DNA of 39,066 bases, taken from Priapulus caudatus. Lineage: Eukaryota; Priapulida; Priapulimorpha; Priapulimorphida; Priapulidae. Under the pieces are notes generated by a model. It was not told where the DNA came from. It saw only the letters and a list, made by a program, of their open reading frames with translations, and did no database searches. A program made the position numbers and the translations under genes. Shown here one piece after another: positions 11,501-18,173 of the stretch. The first letter of the stretch is position 1. Each line of letters begins with the position of its first letter. Where the stretch lies: NCBI RefSeq assembly GCF_000485595.1, contig NW_014578241.1, forward strand, positions 1-39,066. Reading direction: 5' to 3'.

Positions 11501-14158
11501 TGGATCCGTGCACCCTAGTTTATACATCAATTAAAATGAAGAATCCCATGAAACTATCACTCGGAAAAGGTAGGTTACCCGCAACAACCTTTGCACGTTA
11601 TCGCAAGGGGAACACGTTGCTAGCCGCGCCTTCGCCCGGTAGTTTCAGACGTGGGCGGCGCACGCGTTAACTAAGTTTTTCGGTCAGCGCGAAAGGCTGA
11701 ACGCTCCCCAGTTGTTTTTAAGACCCTGGTAGAGTCCGCCAGCCAAGCACGCGTACGAGCGAGCAGACTCGACTTTCCTGTCAAACGCGAACGATGCGGC
11801 AAAACCTTCTGCCGTTTCCATGACAACATAAATACATAATTGTGTACAAAACGTTCTTAAGTAGTTCAATCAGTTATATGTTTTTTACTTGGACTTGACG
11901 GAGTGACAAGCGCTGAGATCAAAATTAATTGACGAGGTTAGCGAGAATTGCTCATTGCTGCTTCCAGGCCGGGCAGTTACTTGATGGTGCCAAGATGAAC
12001 GCTTGTCCTTCTGCGGATGCAAGTTCTTTCAGGTTGATCTGTACGTTCAACGGTCTCNNNNNNNNNNNNNNNNNNNNNNNNNCCCATCACCAGTGCGAAA
12101 TTGGCGGTCACAGGTCAAAGGGCAGGGGGGGAAAGGAGATATCAGACATTTTCTGACGACATGGCCTAATGGACAGAGTGAAAAACTTTTTTGTTTCAGC
12201 GCTGACCTACCATTTTTATCACTTTATTGAAAGGACCATGAAATGTGCTTTCCACTGACGTGCGAAGAATAAGTGTCTGATAACCTTTTGACCCTCAAGA
12301 GGAGGGTTAAACATGGATTTGTTGACGTCACAGTGTTGTCATATTCATGGCACATCCATAATCTATAAACCCAATAAGCCTGAATAGCCGAACGCGTACA
12401 GCATGGGCGTCACGGCTGAAAGGTCGTTGGATCGAATCCCATCTGTTTTTTAATTATTTTCCTGTTTTCTGTATTTTTCTATCTTTATCCATTTAACTAT
12501 TTTTTTTCCAATTAACACAAATATTTACATGATTTATTTACAACAATTTAATAACAACAATTACAATTTCTTTTTTTTTAATCGTTTCTCTCATAACCAT
12601 TACCAAACCAAACCATAAACCATAACATAAACTGATAAACCATAACCAAACGTCAACCATACGTGTTGATGAGTTTCTCTCGCCCCCCTCTCTCTCTTCC
12701 TCTCGCTCACTCTTTCTGCAATAAAAAAATGTTTGCTGAAATGATGTGTACGCAACTGCGTATCTGCATATCTGCGCCTAACAAAGGTGTCACTACGCAC
12801 GTCTGAAATCTTACGTTTATAACCGTAGAAACAGACCTCAGATGAGCCCAGTCGCTCTGCGGCACTTGTTATCATTATGTAGGCACTGTTTTATAATAAA
12901 ATGCTCATATAAGATCTATAATCTATTATCTGAATAAAATGTGTCGTCCAAATGCCCAATTTAATGTGATAGATAAGTATATATATATATAATTTTTTAG
13001 GCTCGCTACGCTCGCCACGGTTGTCCATATTAAGCAGCTAGATTAGCCCCTGATTACCTTATGCCATATCTCGCAATATTCTAAAAAGTATGCTTCCAAA
13101 CTCATTCAGAATGCTGTAGTTTCATTCAGTGAAGTAAGAGTAAATTCTTTGTACTGTTCTTTCTGCATTTCAATAAACCTTTTGGTTAATTTATCGATCT
13201 GTCGTTAGATCGCACGTAGAAACAGACAGGAACAGCTGCTGTCTCCAGATACATGAAGGTCTGCTTCGGTGCTTAGGCGAATCCATCTAAAAACTCTTAA
13301 CAACCTAAACGGATGTAAATCAGTTTTTAATCAGATTCTACCAATGATGCAACTTTTATTCATCTGCCAATCATGCTACATAGCAATGCAGCAGATTTGT
13401 CAGGAAAGATTAAGCACTAGTTGCATGATGTAGTTTCCTATGAAAGCATGCTTAGTTAGCCTATGTGATATCTAGACAGTTATTTGAGGGGATCATTTGT
13501 CCAGGGGTAGAAATTAACTTTTGAACACGGGGGTCCAACAGCAACGGGGGTCCCTACCCTCAAAAAGACGGAGTTCGCAGCGAAATGAGGGAGTCTGCAG
13601 TCGTGAGGTACAAAATTAAAGACATGTATATAATAAGATATTAAGATGTAGACAGGATCAGGTAGAGAGATGTAGACAGGATCAGATAGAGAGATAGAGG
13701 GGTAGTGATACGAAGGTAGCAAGGGATACAAGTCCACTGCCATGCATACGCATATAGATAGTGAATGATCGACAGCCAATACAGCCAAATGTACACGTGA
13801 ATCATTAATGCTACCTGCCAACCAACAAGCAACTTTCAACTTTCACCCTATACATTATTCGTGTAATGTATGCAAAAGACAATGCCATTGCACATGTATC
13901 ACTTGTTCACCAGTTTTCACATTTACTTTCTGATCATGTGTAGCAGTTTAGCACAGGTAACCCCACAACTACTCGCTAATTTATATTTTGGATTTTTACA
14001 GATATATCCCACTTCACATTAGGGCAATTAACTACGAGGTAATTGGACTAGGTGCTATCGCAATGATAATGGGAACATATTCTGCAATGAGCTATATGGT
14101 TGGTGCGCACACATTCACAGTACCCTGTTACTTCAACGTGACGGCTGCGAGTGGATAG
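84..14158 (+). CDS. Amino acid/auxin permease family transporter (SLC32/36/38-like), 3' half; exons 84-214, 1428-1540, 2890-3096, 3812-4004, 14002-14158
   Basis: This is the C-terminal half of a multi-pass amino acid transporter of the AAAP family (Aa_trans), which moves small amino acids across plasma or vesicle membranes, usually coupled to protons or sodium. Family hallmarks seen: a GHPIFP...QNDM segment with nearby F-A-W-S-F-T, then K-F-K-Y-S-I-V-L-A-F, MYMPVATISYLAYG, a helix ending HLLSAFVIVVNPLCQ, ESVPHFGSILSLVGSS followed by LLTFILPCIFY, and a last exon with GTYSAMSYMV and TVPCYFNVT before TAG. Several hydrophobic stretches of about 20 residues are visible. Exons 3 to 4 (C|AT) and 4 to 5 (AG|A) join in perfect phase. 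The exon 2 to 3 junction does not (see findings) and the exon 2 acceptor is uncertain (1417 or 1427). The 5' half lies before the window. Substrate cannot be told. The intron from 4005 to 14001 holds a minisatellite and a duplicated segment. Confidence 0.85.
250..298. repeat. Palindromic element 1 (terminus ATCAGGAGTGA)
   Basis: Starts ATCAGGAGTGA and ends TCACTCCTGAT. The core (ATAATAGATAATATCTATT) is also nearly self-complementary, so the 49 bp can fold into one hairpin. The same termini recur at 3510-3583, 3719-3787 and 27303-27354 with different cores. Confidence 0.85.
426..543. repeat. Two adjacent perfect hairpins flanked by a 10-bp direct repeat
   Basis: Arms 436-452 and 469-485 are perfect 17-bp complements (ACCAAAGATCGTATAGT). 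Immediately after, arms 489-507 and 516-534 are perfect 19-bp complements (start CACTGATCTC). The pair is bracketed by GGCAGTATTC at 426-435 and 534-543, which looks like a target-site duplication. Confidence 0.85.
600..1350. repeat. Low-complexity TATG / TG-rich intronic sequence
   Basis: From about 620 to 775 the sequence is dominated by GTAT/TATG units, and from about 780 to 1345 by TG- and TGCG-rich runs. Long open frames occur on both strands only because stops are rare in such runs. No splice-supported exon is visible. Confidence 0.85.
1428..1540 (+). CDS. Transporter exon: GHPIFP...QNDM core
   Basis: Frame reads VFAWSFTGHPIFP, then QNDMAEPNKF and KYSIVLAFAV, the best conserved block of the family. 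The donor at 1541 is GTAAGT, a strong site. The acceptor could be after GATTTAG (1417) or GGGGAG (1427); only the latter keeps phase with the preceding exon. Confidence 0.8.
1745..1795. repeat. (CA)n microsatellite
   Basis: CA dinucleotide run with occasional CG interruptions, in the intron between transporter exons. Confidence 0.95.
1800..2889 (+). other. Transporter intron, no gene seen
   Basis: Unique-looking sequence with a second (CA)n tract at about 2493-2561 and an ambiguous base at 2483. No other splice-consistent exon was found. The stretches after both CA tracts resemble each other (GGCGTGATTACTTTTC and GGCGTATTACTTTTC), suggesting a repeat carries the microsatellite. Confidence 0.6.
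2890..3096 (+). CDS. Transporter exon: two membrane helices
   Basis: Acceptor TGTTTCAG. The frame gives ILLMYMPVATISYLAYG, a short loop (DLVDNVLLNLPPG), then QILITVHLLSAFVIVV and NPLCQEVEELMKIPK. The donor GTTCGT is weak, but the one-base overhang (C) joins the next exon's AT to give the expected K-H-F. Confidence 0.88.
3237..3353. repeat. Short inverted-repeat (MITE-like) element
   Basis: AGAAATATATTACGGA at 3237-3252 is matched by its exact reverse complement at 3338-3353. The 85-bp interior contains CAGCGCCATCTAACGGG. The size and 16-bp perfect termini fit a miniature DNA element. Confidence 0.7.
3510..3787. repeat. Compound inverted repeat with two ATCAGGAGT palindromes
   Basis: A 30-bp segment at 3581-3610 recurs inverted at 3687-3716 with one mismatch. 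Outside each arm lies a palindrome of the ATCAGGAGT family (about 3510-3583 and 3719-3787). The interior is AT-rich with AATAATA and TTAGGTTTAG runs. The whole block can fold as a cruciform with side hairpins. Confidence 0.8.
3812..4004 (+). CDS. Transporter exon: two helices, ESVPHFG motif
   Basis: Acceptor TATATAG. Frame: HFNPFRCLMRTLIMLLV, then LLLAESVPHFGSILSLV, GSSTLMLLTFILPCIFY and ERLVTMTSSDWETR. The E-S-V-P-x-F-G motif and the following glycine-rich turn are typical of this family. Donor GTAAGC at 4005 leaves AG, completed by A from the exon at 14002. Confidence 0.93.
4080..6490. repeat. 24-bp minisatellite array, about 100 units
   Basis: Unit GATGTAGACAGGATCAGGTAGAGA repeated (shown as 24 bp in two parts: GATGTAGACAGG + ATCAGGTAGAGA). 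The first units are near perfect. From about 4240 on, nearly every unit carries one- or two-base insertions or deletions rather than substitutions. A short remnant of the same array sits at about 13646-13700. It lies in the last intron of the transporter. Confidence 0.93.
6817..6975 (+). pseudogene. Second, frame-broken copy of the transporter's last exon
   Basis: Follows TTACAG and matches 14002-14158 almost base for base, ending with the same TGGATAG. Single-base insertions and losses (for example GACTAGG for GGACTAGG, CCGCAAT for CGCAAT) break the frame several times. It could be a decayed duplicate or unpolished sequence of the other allele. Confidence 0.75.
7509..7590 (-). ncRNA. Copy of the intron 4 box C/D snoRNA in the broken RPL10A copy
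   Basis: Reverse complement keeps CCAGTTC, TTGATGA, the guide CTCTAGGATTACC, CTGA and GGGCTGG of the snoRNA at 14674-14752, with a few indels between the boxes. All functional boxes are intact here although the surrounding exons are frame-broken. Confidence 0.55.
10228..10465 (-). repeat. Dispersed repeat family R1, inverted copy
   Basis: Reverse complement matches 12083-12330 and 22728-22952, including the block GTGCTTTCCACTGACGTG-like, ACCTTTTGACCTC and GAGGGTTAAAC. More diverged than the other two copies. Confidence 0.6.
10510..10800 (-). repeat. Dispersed repeat family R3, inverted copy
   Basis: Reverse complement aligns over its whole length with 20868-21135: AGATGCAGCTTGTAGAATCG, CAACAGTTGGG, ACAAATCTTAACCGCTC, GGGTCAAAGGTCAAG, ACTTAAGGTATAG and AATTGCGGCACAAATCT. 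No protein frame is conserved between copies, so it looks like a non-coding mobile repeat. Confidence 0.7.
12058..12082. other. Assembly gap (25 N)
   Basis: Run of 25 N placed exactly where the broken RPL10A copy stops inside exon 2. Sequence to its right is unrelated repeat DNA, so the join is a scaffolding decision rather than observed continuity. Confidence 0.99.
12083..12330 (+). repeat. Dispersed repeat family R1
   Basis: Near identical to 22728-22952 (starting CCCATCACCA, ending AGGAGGGTTAAAC). The left flank is cut off by the gap. Its right neighbour (12310-12420) recurs inverted at 23205-23310, so pieces of one larger element are scattered in this window. Confidence 0.75.
12383..12445 (+). 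repeat. tRNA-like (SINE head) sequence
   Basis: TAGCCGAACGCG fits a Pol III A box and GGATCGAATCC differs from the B-box consensus GGTTCGANTCC at one base. They are about 38 bases apart as in tRNA genes, followed by a T run (TGTTTTTTAATT). The inverted partial copy at about 23205-23260 keeps the A box but has lost the B box. No full tRNA cloverleaf is evident, so a tRNA-derived SINE is more likely than a tRNA gene. Confidence 0.45.
12446..13635. other. Repeat-rich intergenic/intronic stretch, no gene seen
   Basis: AT-rich tail, an AACCAAACC/ATAAACC low-complexity run (12590-12660), a CT-rich tract (12680-12715), a block (12745-12870) inverted relative to 8908-9030, and at about 13503-13620 a block starting CAGGGGTAGAAATTAAC that resembles the TE end at 23010. 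No splice-supported exon. Confidence 0.6.
13646..13700. repeat. Short remnant of the 24-bp minisatellite
   Basis: Two to three units of the array seen at 4080-6490, followed by the same flank (GATAGAGGGGTAGTGAT). This marks the left edge of the duplicated segment's second copy. Confidence 0.9.
14002..14158 (+). CDS. Transporter last exon (intact copy)
   Basis: Acceptor TTTTTACAG. A completes the AGA codon from exon 4; frame YIPLHIRAINYEVIGLGA, then IAMIMGTYSAMSYMV, GAHTFTVPCYFNVT and AASG with stop TAG at 14156-14158. The G-T-Y-S-A...PCYF pattern is a typical family C-terminus. Confidence 0.9.
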
Positions 14159-14290
14159 CAACACCAACACCAGTGGAAGTCGAAATGTTTTACGATTAAT
14201 GTACTACAGGAATTTGATTAGATTGCCTTGTATAGTAATGTTAACGTGACGACAGCTTCTAAACTTGTTGTGGTGAAACGGCAAAGTTGA

Positions 14291-14296
14291 AATAAA
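14291..14296 (+). terminator. Poly(A) signal AATAAA of the transporter
   Basis: AATAAA 133 bases after the transporter stop, facing the RPL10A poly(A) signal about 70 bases away. Confidence 0.6.
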
Positions 14297-14362
14297 GCCA
14301 AGGTTTTATCAACAAGTAATTGCGACTTACAAACACAACACCACGATTCTTGTTCACAACAA

Positions 14363-14368
14363 TTTATT
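14363..14368 (-). terminator. RPL10A: Poly(A) signal AATAAA of RPL10A
   Basis: TTTATT on the plus strand, that is AATAAA about 47 bases after the RPL10A stop. A short 3' UTR is normal for ribosomal protein genes. The two convergent 3' ends nearly touch. Confidence 0.7.
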
Positions 14369-14414
14369 TCCACCACTATCCGTCGCCACACAGCCGTACA
14401 CTCGTACAGTAACA

Positions 14415-14585
14415 TTAATACATTCGCTGGGGAGGTCCCATCGTGCTCTTAATGTACAAGGAGCGGATGTTCTGCCAGTTCTTCTTCAGTAGCGACACGA
14501 GGAAGTTGATAGCTAGCGATATGTTTGCCACCAGCTCGTCCTCATTCATTCCCACGTGTCCGACAGCAATAGCCAAGCACAGCAC
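14415..14585 (-). CDS. RPL10A: RPL10A exon 5
   Basis: Phase 0 start after [53 protein letters not shown], ending at TAA (14415-14417). Confidence 0.97.
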   Translation of the reverse strand: MLCLAIAVGHVGMNEDELVANISLAINFLVSLLKKNWQNIRSLYIKSTMGPPQRMY

Positions 14586-17500
14586 CTGTAAGACAAACAT
14601 GAATCACAGAGTTAGCGATTGAATCACGATACACTTGCAACGCACAAGAAAGAGATGTTAAACGTTTGTATCACCAGCCCTCAGGGTAATCCTAGAGTCA
14701 ACACTATGTTTCTGAGTACATGTGCAATAATGTTCTTTCATCAACGAACTGGTGACCGTTTCCACTTCTCGCGCGCGACGTACGAGAATCACAAACGTGC
14801 AACCATTACAACTCTCCGCTGTCAAGACGCAAACAACAGCCGCACGTGAACCTCTCACCTTTTTCATCTGGAATTTGATGGTTGCCTTGACGTCGTCCAC
14901 CTTTCCAACGATGCTCTCCGTGTGAGTCAGCAGCGTGGGGAACTTTCCGGCCTTGTTCAGACCCGGACCGAGGATACGAGGAATCTGCTTGATGAGAGAA
15001 TCGGACGCAAGAAAGGCATCGTACTTCTTCGCTGCAAGACAGTAATAAACAAGTGGGAACGCCAATTTTCACACGTAGTATAATACAGACTAGGTCGGGC
15101 ACATATTCCTCTAGTACTGAAGATTTCACTTTTTTTCCACCCCAAAACCATTTAAAAAGTCACTCCAGTCATTTCCTTAGATGCGCAATACTTAAAACAT
15201 ACTCCCAACTTTCCAATTTGTTTAAATCGATAACTCGCGACAAACAGCGATGTTCCTGCCATGTCCGCACAGACACTCGACTCTGTACAAAACCCCCCCC
15301 CCATGCAACCGACGTGCAATACATGCGAACTAGCAATTAGGACGAAGAGCCTTACCGAGTTTCTTCACCAACTTCTTGCTCTTGTTGAGCTTCTTGAGGG
15401 CATCAGCGTCCATGCACTCGACATTGTTGGCCTGCGCCTCGTCGCAATGCTGCTGGTCGCCCAGAACGCACACTCTGTACTTCGGTTTGGGAATGTACTT
15501 CAGCCTAGACAGCGAGAGGTAAAGGTACTGTGTGGCACAATGATCCAGTCTACACGTAACATTTACATCTGTTAGCTCGTCGTCCGACATTAACAGCGTT
15601 CACTTAACACCCCACACGTTCAATTACTCTTAACGAAGTCACTCCCATGCTGCCAGAAATAAATCAATTAAATTATACTAGGGGTGCACCGGATCCCAAA
15701 TTTTCCAGAGTTCCGATTCCGGCCGGAACCCTTCAGAAACAGTCGGCCGGAACCGGAACTTTTTCCTAATTTCATTTCTGGTACAAGCGTTATCAAAATC
15801 AAAAGATTAGTCACTGGAGAGTCAATAAAGTCAACTTGCTAACAATATAGTGTTGCCTAAACGATTGCCACTTGAACATTGGCTAACTAACTGAACTGAA
15901 CTTAAAGTGATTATGTCACCGTAAATAATAAAAAAAAAAAAAAAATCCACTTTTTCACAAAATATGTGATTCTGTTCACTTTTTATGGTTAAACTGCTGC
16001 ATTATACTTCTTATTTTACTATATTATTGTTCGATGTGAACATACACTTGTGACTCATACATAGCCCATAGCAAGCAATTAATGTTATGAACGCTAATAT
16101 CAAATCGTCCAGGTTTTTTGGATTTTTAGCTAGTTGAGAAACAATCTTATCAGGTAAGAATTTGACGATACGTTTAGTCACGTTAGTTCTTGCCTTTAAT
16201 GTCAAAAAATGGCAACAAAATTTTTACAAATTTTACCATAGAAAATTCGTGACGTAGTCACTTTAACTGATGTTAGGCAATTCATAAGATTTTCTTTCAA
16301 AATCAAATACTCTTAGAGCCACAGCAATCGCATCTGTCCGTTAGTTAAAAATAATAGATTAAAACCAGGGATACTGCAACATGCAGGTCTTGCCACAAAA
16401 TTTCGCTCATGAATAAGATGCCAGAATTATGCACTGTAAGCAGCTGATTCATACACCTAACAGTAACAACCATCCTGTAATTAGAACTTTGAGCATTGTC
16501 CTACTCGCCCAAGTGATGTGCCTCCTAATGATATTTCGTTCAGGCCGAGTGAGCCAAAACTGTCAAGTTTATTCCCAGCTAAAGTTCCGGTTCCGGCCGG
16601 AACTTAAAAAGTTGGATCCGGTGCACCCCTAGTTTATACATCAATTAAAATGAAGAAATCCATGAAACTATCAACTCGGAAAAGGTAGGTTCCCGCAACA
16701 AACCTTTGCACGTTATCGCAAGGGCGAAACGTTGCTAGCGCGCCTTCCCCGGTAGTTTCCAGACGTGGGCGGGCGCACGCGTTACTAAGTTTTCGGGTCA
16801 GCGCGAAGCTGAACCTCCCCAGTTGTTTTAAGACCCTGGGTAGAGGTCCGCCGAGCCAACGCACGCGTACGAGCGAGCAGACCTCGACTTCCTGTCACGC
16901 AACGATGAGCAAAACCTTCTCCTTTCCATGACAACATAACATAATTGTACCAAAACGTTCTTAAAGGTAGTTCAATCAGTAATGTTTTTTACTTGGACTT
17001 GACGGGTGACAAGCCGAGATAAAAATTAATTGGACGAGGTTAGCGAGAATTGCTCATTGCTGCTTCCAGGCGGGCAGTTACTTGATGGTGCCAGAGAAAC
17101 GCTTGTCCTTCTGCGGATCATAGTTCTTCAGGTTGATCTGTAGTTCAACGGTCTCGTTAAACTTCCTCTTCCTCTTACTAGTAGAATGCTCCAGGACAGC
17201 CTGGACGGACTCGTACAGGGTGTCACGAGATACTTTGCTGGAATAAATTAGCATCGTAATTTTTAGTTTTATCATAGAAATATCATTATGGGATTTATAC
17301 TATAGACTATATAGTTATACGACACGTGTCGATTAGGTGGGAAGGATATCATTGAAACGGGTGGCTATAGCTGCACTTGTTCTCAGAAGATAGAGGTCAA
17401 CATATTGTTTCAGGTAATACATGCAATCTTTCGTTTATTCATCACTGGACAAGTGTACAGCTTTCATAATAACTAAGACTTTGCTAAAATGCACGACAAA

Positions 17501-17709
17501 ATACGTGGCTATGTTATAGTATTGGTAGAAGGTACGCCGCTAAACCCGTTTTACTGGAAATATAAATGAAGTAAGAAATGTTATTGAGACGCCATCTACG
17601 ACAATAACAATTTACTGCAACTTTCCCTCAAATAAAAGGGTAAGATGACAAACGATACAGTACAATAAAGTACGATTTAATATTAGGCTGTTCACACTTA
17701 CGAACTCAT
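14415..17709 (-). CDS. RPL10A: Ribosomal protein uL1 (L10a), complete; exons 17702-17709, 17082-17237, 15356-15504, 14859-15031, 14415-14585
   Basis: Large-subunit protein uL1, forming the mobile L1 stalk that guides deacylated tRNA from the E site. The five coding exons sum to 657 nt, 218 codons plus stop counted as 219; human L10a has 217 residues. Frame: [141 protein letters not shown], ending PPQRMY. All junction phases agree (TC|C, AA|G, G|CG, 0). Exon 1 holds only ATGAGTTC before GTAAGT, common in ribosomal protein genes. Introns 1 and 4 carry snoRNA candidates; intron 2 carries nested transposons. Convergent with the transporter, divergent from USP47. Confidence 0.97.
14674..14752 (-). 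ncRNA. Box C/D snoRNA candidate in RPL10A intron 4, guide for 18S A159
   Basis: Reading the minus strand: stem CCAGTTC (14752-14746), box C TTGATGA (one mismatch to RUGAUGA; 14744-14738), box D CTGA (14684-14681), closing stem GGGCTGG (14680-14674). The 7-bp terminal stem pairs completely with two G-U pairs. The 13 bases before box D (CTCTAGGATTACC) pair with the conserved 18S segment GGTAATTCTAGAG with a single G-U. The fifth base from box D falls on A159 (human numbering), a known SNORD45 target. It lies 88 nt from the 3' splice site, typical for intronic snoRNAs. Expression is not known. Confidence 0.82.
14859..15031 (-). CDS. RPL10A: RPL10A exon 4
   Basis: Acceptor CTTGCAG; CG completes GCG (Ala). 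Frame [57 protein letters not shown], donor GTGAGA. Confidence 0.97.
15356..15504 (-). CDS. RPL10A: RPL10A exon 3
   Basis: Acceptor CTGTCTAG; frame [49 protein letters not shown], donor GTAAGG. Confidence 0.97.
15680..16631. mobile_element. hAT-like non-autonomous element in RPL10A intron 2 (intact copy)
   Basis: Termini TAGGGGTGCACCGGATCC and its inverted counterpart GGATCCGGTGCACCCCTA are perfect for 18 bp, and internal GTTCCGGCCGGAAC motifs occur near both ends. Flanking octamers AATTATAC (15672-15679) and GTTTATAC (16632-16639) match at six of eight bases, as expected of an aged 8-bp hAT target duplication. A TTAA-type MITE is nested inside. Confidence 0.8.
15902..16266. mobile_element. 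TTAA-flanked MITE nested in the hAT-like element
   Basis: Starts TTAAAGTGATTATGTCACC and ends GTGACGTAGTCACTTTAA. The same element stands alone and inverted at 33757-34115 in a USP47 intron, and at 8877-11145 interrupted by the 1.9 kb insertion. An A run (15929-15945) lies near its left end. TTAA at both ends suggests a piggyBac- or Kolobok-type target site. Confidence 0.8.
17082..17237 (-). CDS. RPL10A: RPL10A exon 2
   Basis: Acceptor TTTATTCCAG; C completes the Ser codon. Frame [52 protein letters not shown] with AA|G split; donor GTAACT. Confidence 0.97.
17370..17461 (-). ncRNA. Box C/D snoRNA candidate in RPL10A intron 1, guide for 18S U172
   Basis: Minus strand: stem GCTG + TA + CACTTGT (17461-17449), box C GTGATGA exact (17445-17439), D' CTGA (17413-17410), C'-like TGTTGAC, box D CTGA (17386-17383), closing stem ACAAGTG + CAGC (17380-17370). 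The stem has 11 pairs with a 2-nt bulge. Before D' is TTGCATGTATTA (then C); this 12-mer is perfectly complementary to conserved 18S TAATACATGCAA, placing the fifth base on U172 (human numbering), a SNORD45 target. It shares the middle block (ATTGCA...GAAACA...GTTGAC) with the intron 4 snoRNA, so the two appear paralogous. Confidence 0.85.
17702..17709 (-). CDS. RPL10A: RPL10A exon 1 (coding part, 8 nt)
   Basis: ATGAGTTC followed by donor GTAAGTG. A at -3 gives a good start context (AACATGA). Joins exon 2 to give M-S-S-K-V-S, the universal uL1 start in animals. Confidence 0.93.
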
Positions 17710-17726
17710 GTTGTCGGTTCCACTTC

Positions 17727-17735
17727 AAGAGGAAG
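17727..17735 (-). promoter_or_regulatory. RPL10A: 5' TOP motif / probable RPL10A transcription start
   Basis: On the minus strand CTTCCTCTT begins 26 nt before the ATG. A C followed by a run of pyrimidines at the cap is the terminal oligopyrimidine signature of animal ribosomal protein mRNAs, which puts translation under mTOR/LARP1 control. The exact start site is inferred. Confidence 0.7.
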
Positions 17736-18173
17736 CCTCGTTTTCGTGTACAGATTTATATAGGGCTGGGTAACACCATTTTCAGAAACGAGAGTAAACG
17801 ACACAGCTATCGACATTATTTTCATTTGAGTATACATCGCAGTTCTGCGTACATTTCTAGAAAAAAGACGTCAACAATTTTGTATATATATGTTTAATGA
17901 TTTGAAAAAAGTTGGTAGCACTTTAAGTGTCTTTAATAGCAGGATTCCGATCGTTATTTATTTTGGAAATAATTTCCTTCCTCCTCATCTTGTTTCGGAA
18001 TTTTATGCATCTAACGCCCGCCATCTATTGGCGAGTTGCGTAAGATGCTATATTTGGGTATCGCCATTTGTACTTTCCTTCACCTCAGTCTTATTTCGAG
18101 CTTTTTCTTCGCTTATAGTGTCGATGAATTTTCACGAGAGCAGCTCACAATATCAGCATAACATATAGTCATC
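17736..18173. promoter_or_regulatory. Bidirectional promoter interval between RPL10A and USP47
   Basis: The inferred RPL10A start and the USP47 ATG are only about 440 bp apart and diverge. The interval also holds the USP47 5' UTR. At 18019-18031 the minus strand reads CCAATAGATGGCG, which fits 12 of 13 positions of the CTCF core CCASYAGRKGGCR. No clear TATA box near either start. Confidence 0.65.

Larger units (their letters stand above)
8604..11517. mobile_element. hAT-like non-autonomous element, copy A (with nested insertions)
   Basis: Begins TAGGGGTGCAC and ends GTGCACCCTA, matching the 952-bp element at 15680-16631 in the intact RPL10A intron 2. It is about 2.9 kb here because of a nested insertion. 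It carries no transposase frame, so it would depend on an enzyme supplied elsewhere. Confidence 0.7.
7240..12057 (-). pseudogene. Partial, frame-broken copy of RPL10A, truncated by a gap
   Basis: Blocks match exon 5 (7240-7418), exon 4 (about 7716-7944), exon 3 (8277-8428) and the 3' part of exon 2 (11981-12057) of the intact gene at 14415-17709, with introns in the same order. Exon 1 and the start of exon 2 are missing because the match ends at the N run. Exons 4 and 5 have many small indels; the stop codon is changed, and the exon 4 region that should encode [15 protein letters not shown] is scrambled. Differences are mostly indels, as in raw long reads, but an extra 1.9 kb insertion shows it is a distinct haplotype or duplicate. 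It is unlikely to encode protein as written. Confidence 0.8.

Noticed and set aside
13641-13839. Minus frame with several hydrophobic stretches
   Set aside because: Half of it is minisatellite and the rest is intron shared with the broken copy; no motif or splice sites.
16011-16205. Minus frame [18 protein letters not shown] within the TTAA MITE, similar in copies
   Set aside because: Frame is broken in the stand-alone copy at 33757-34115 and matches no transposase motif.
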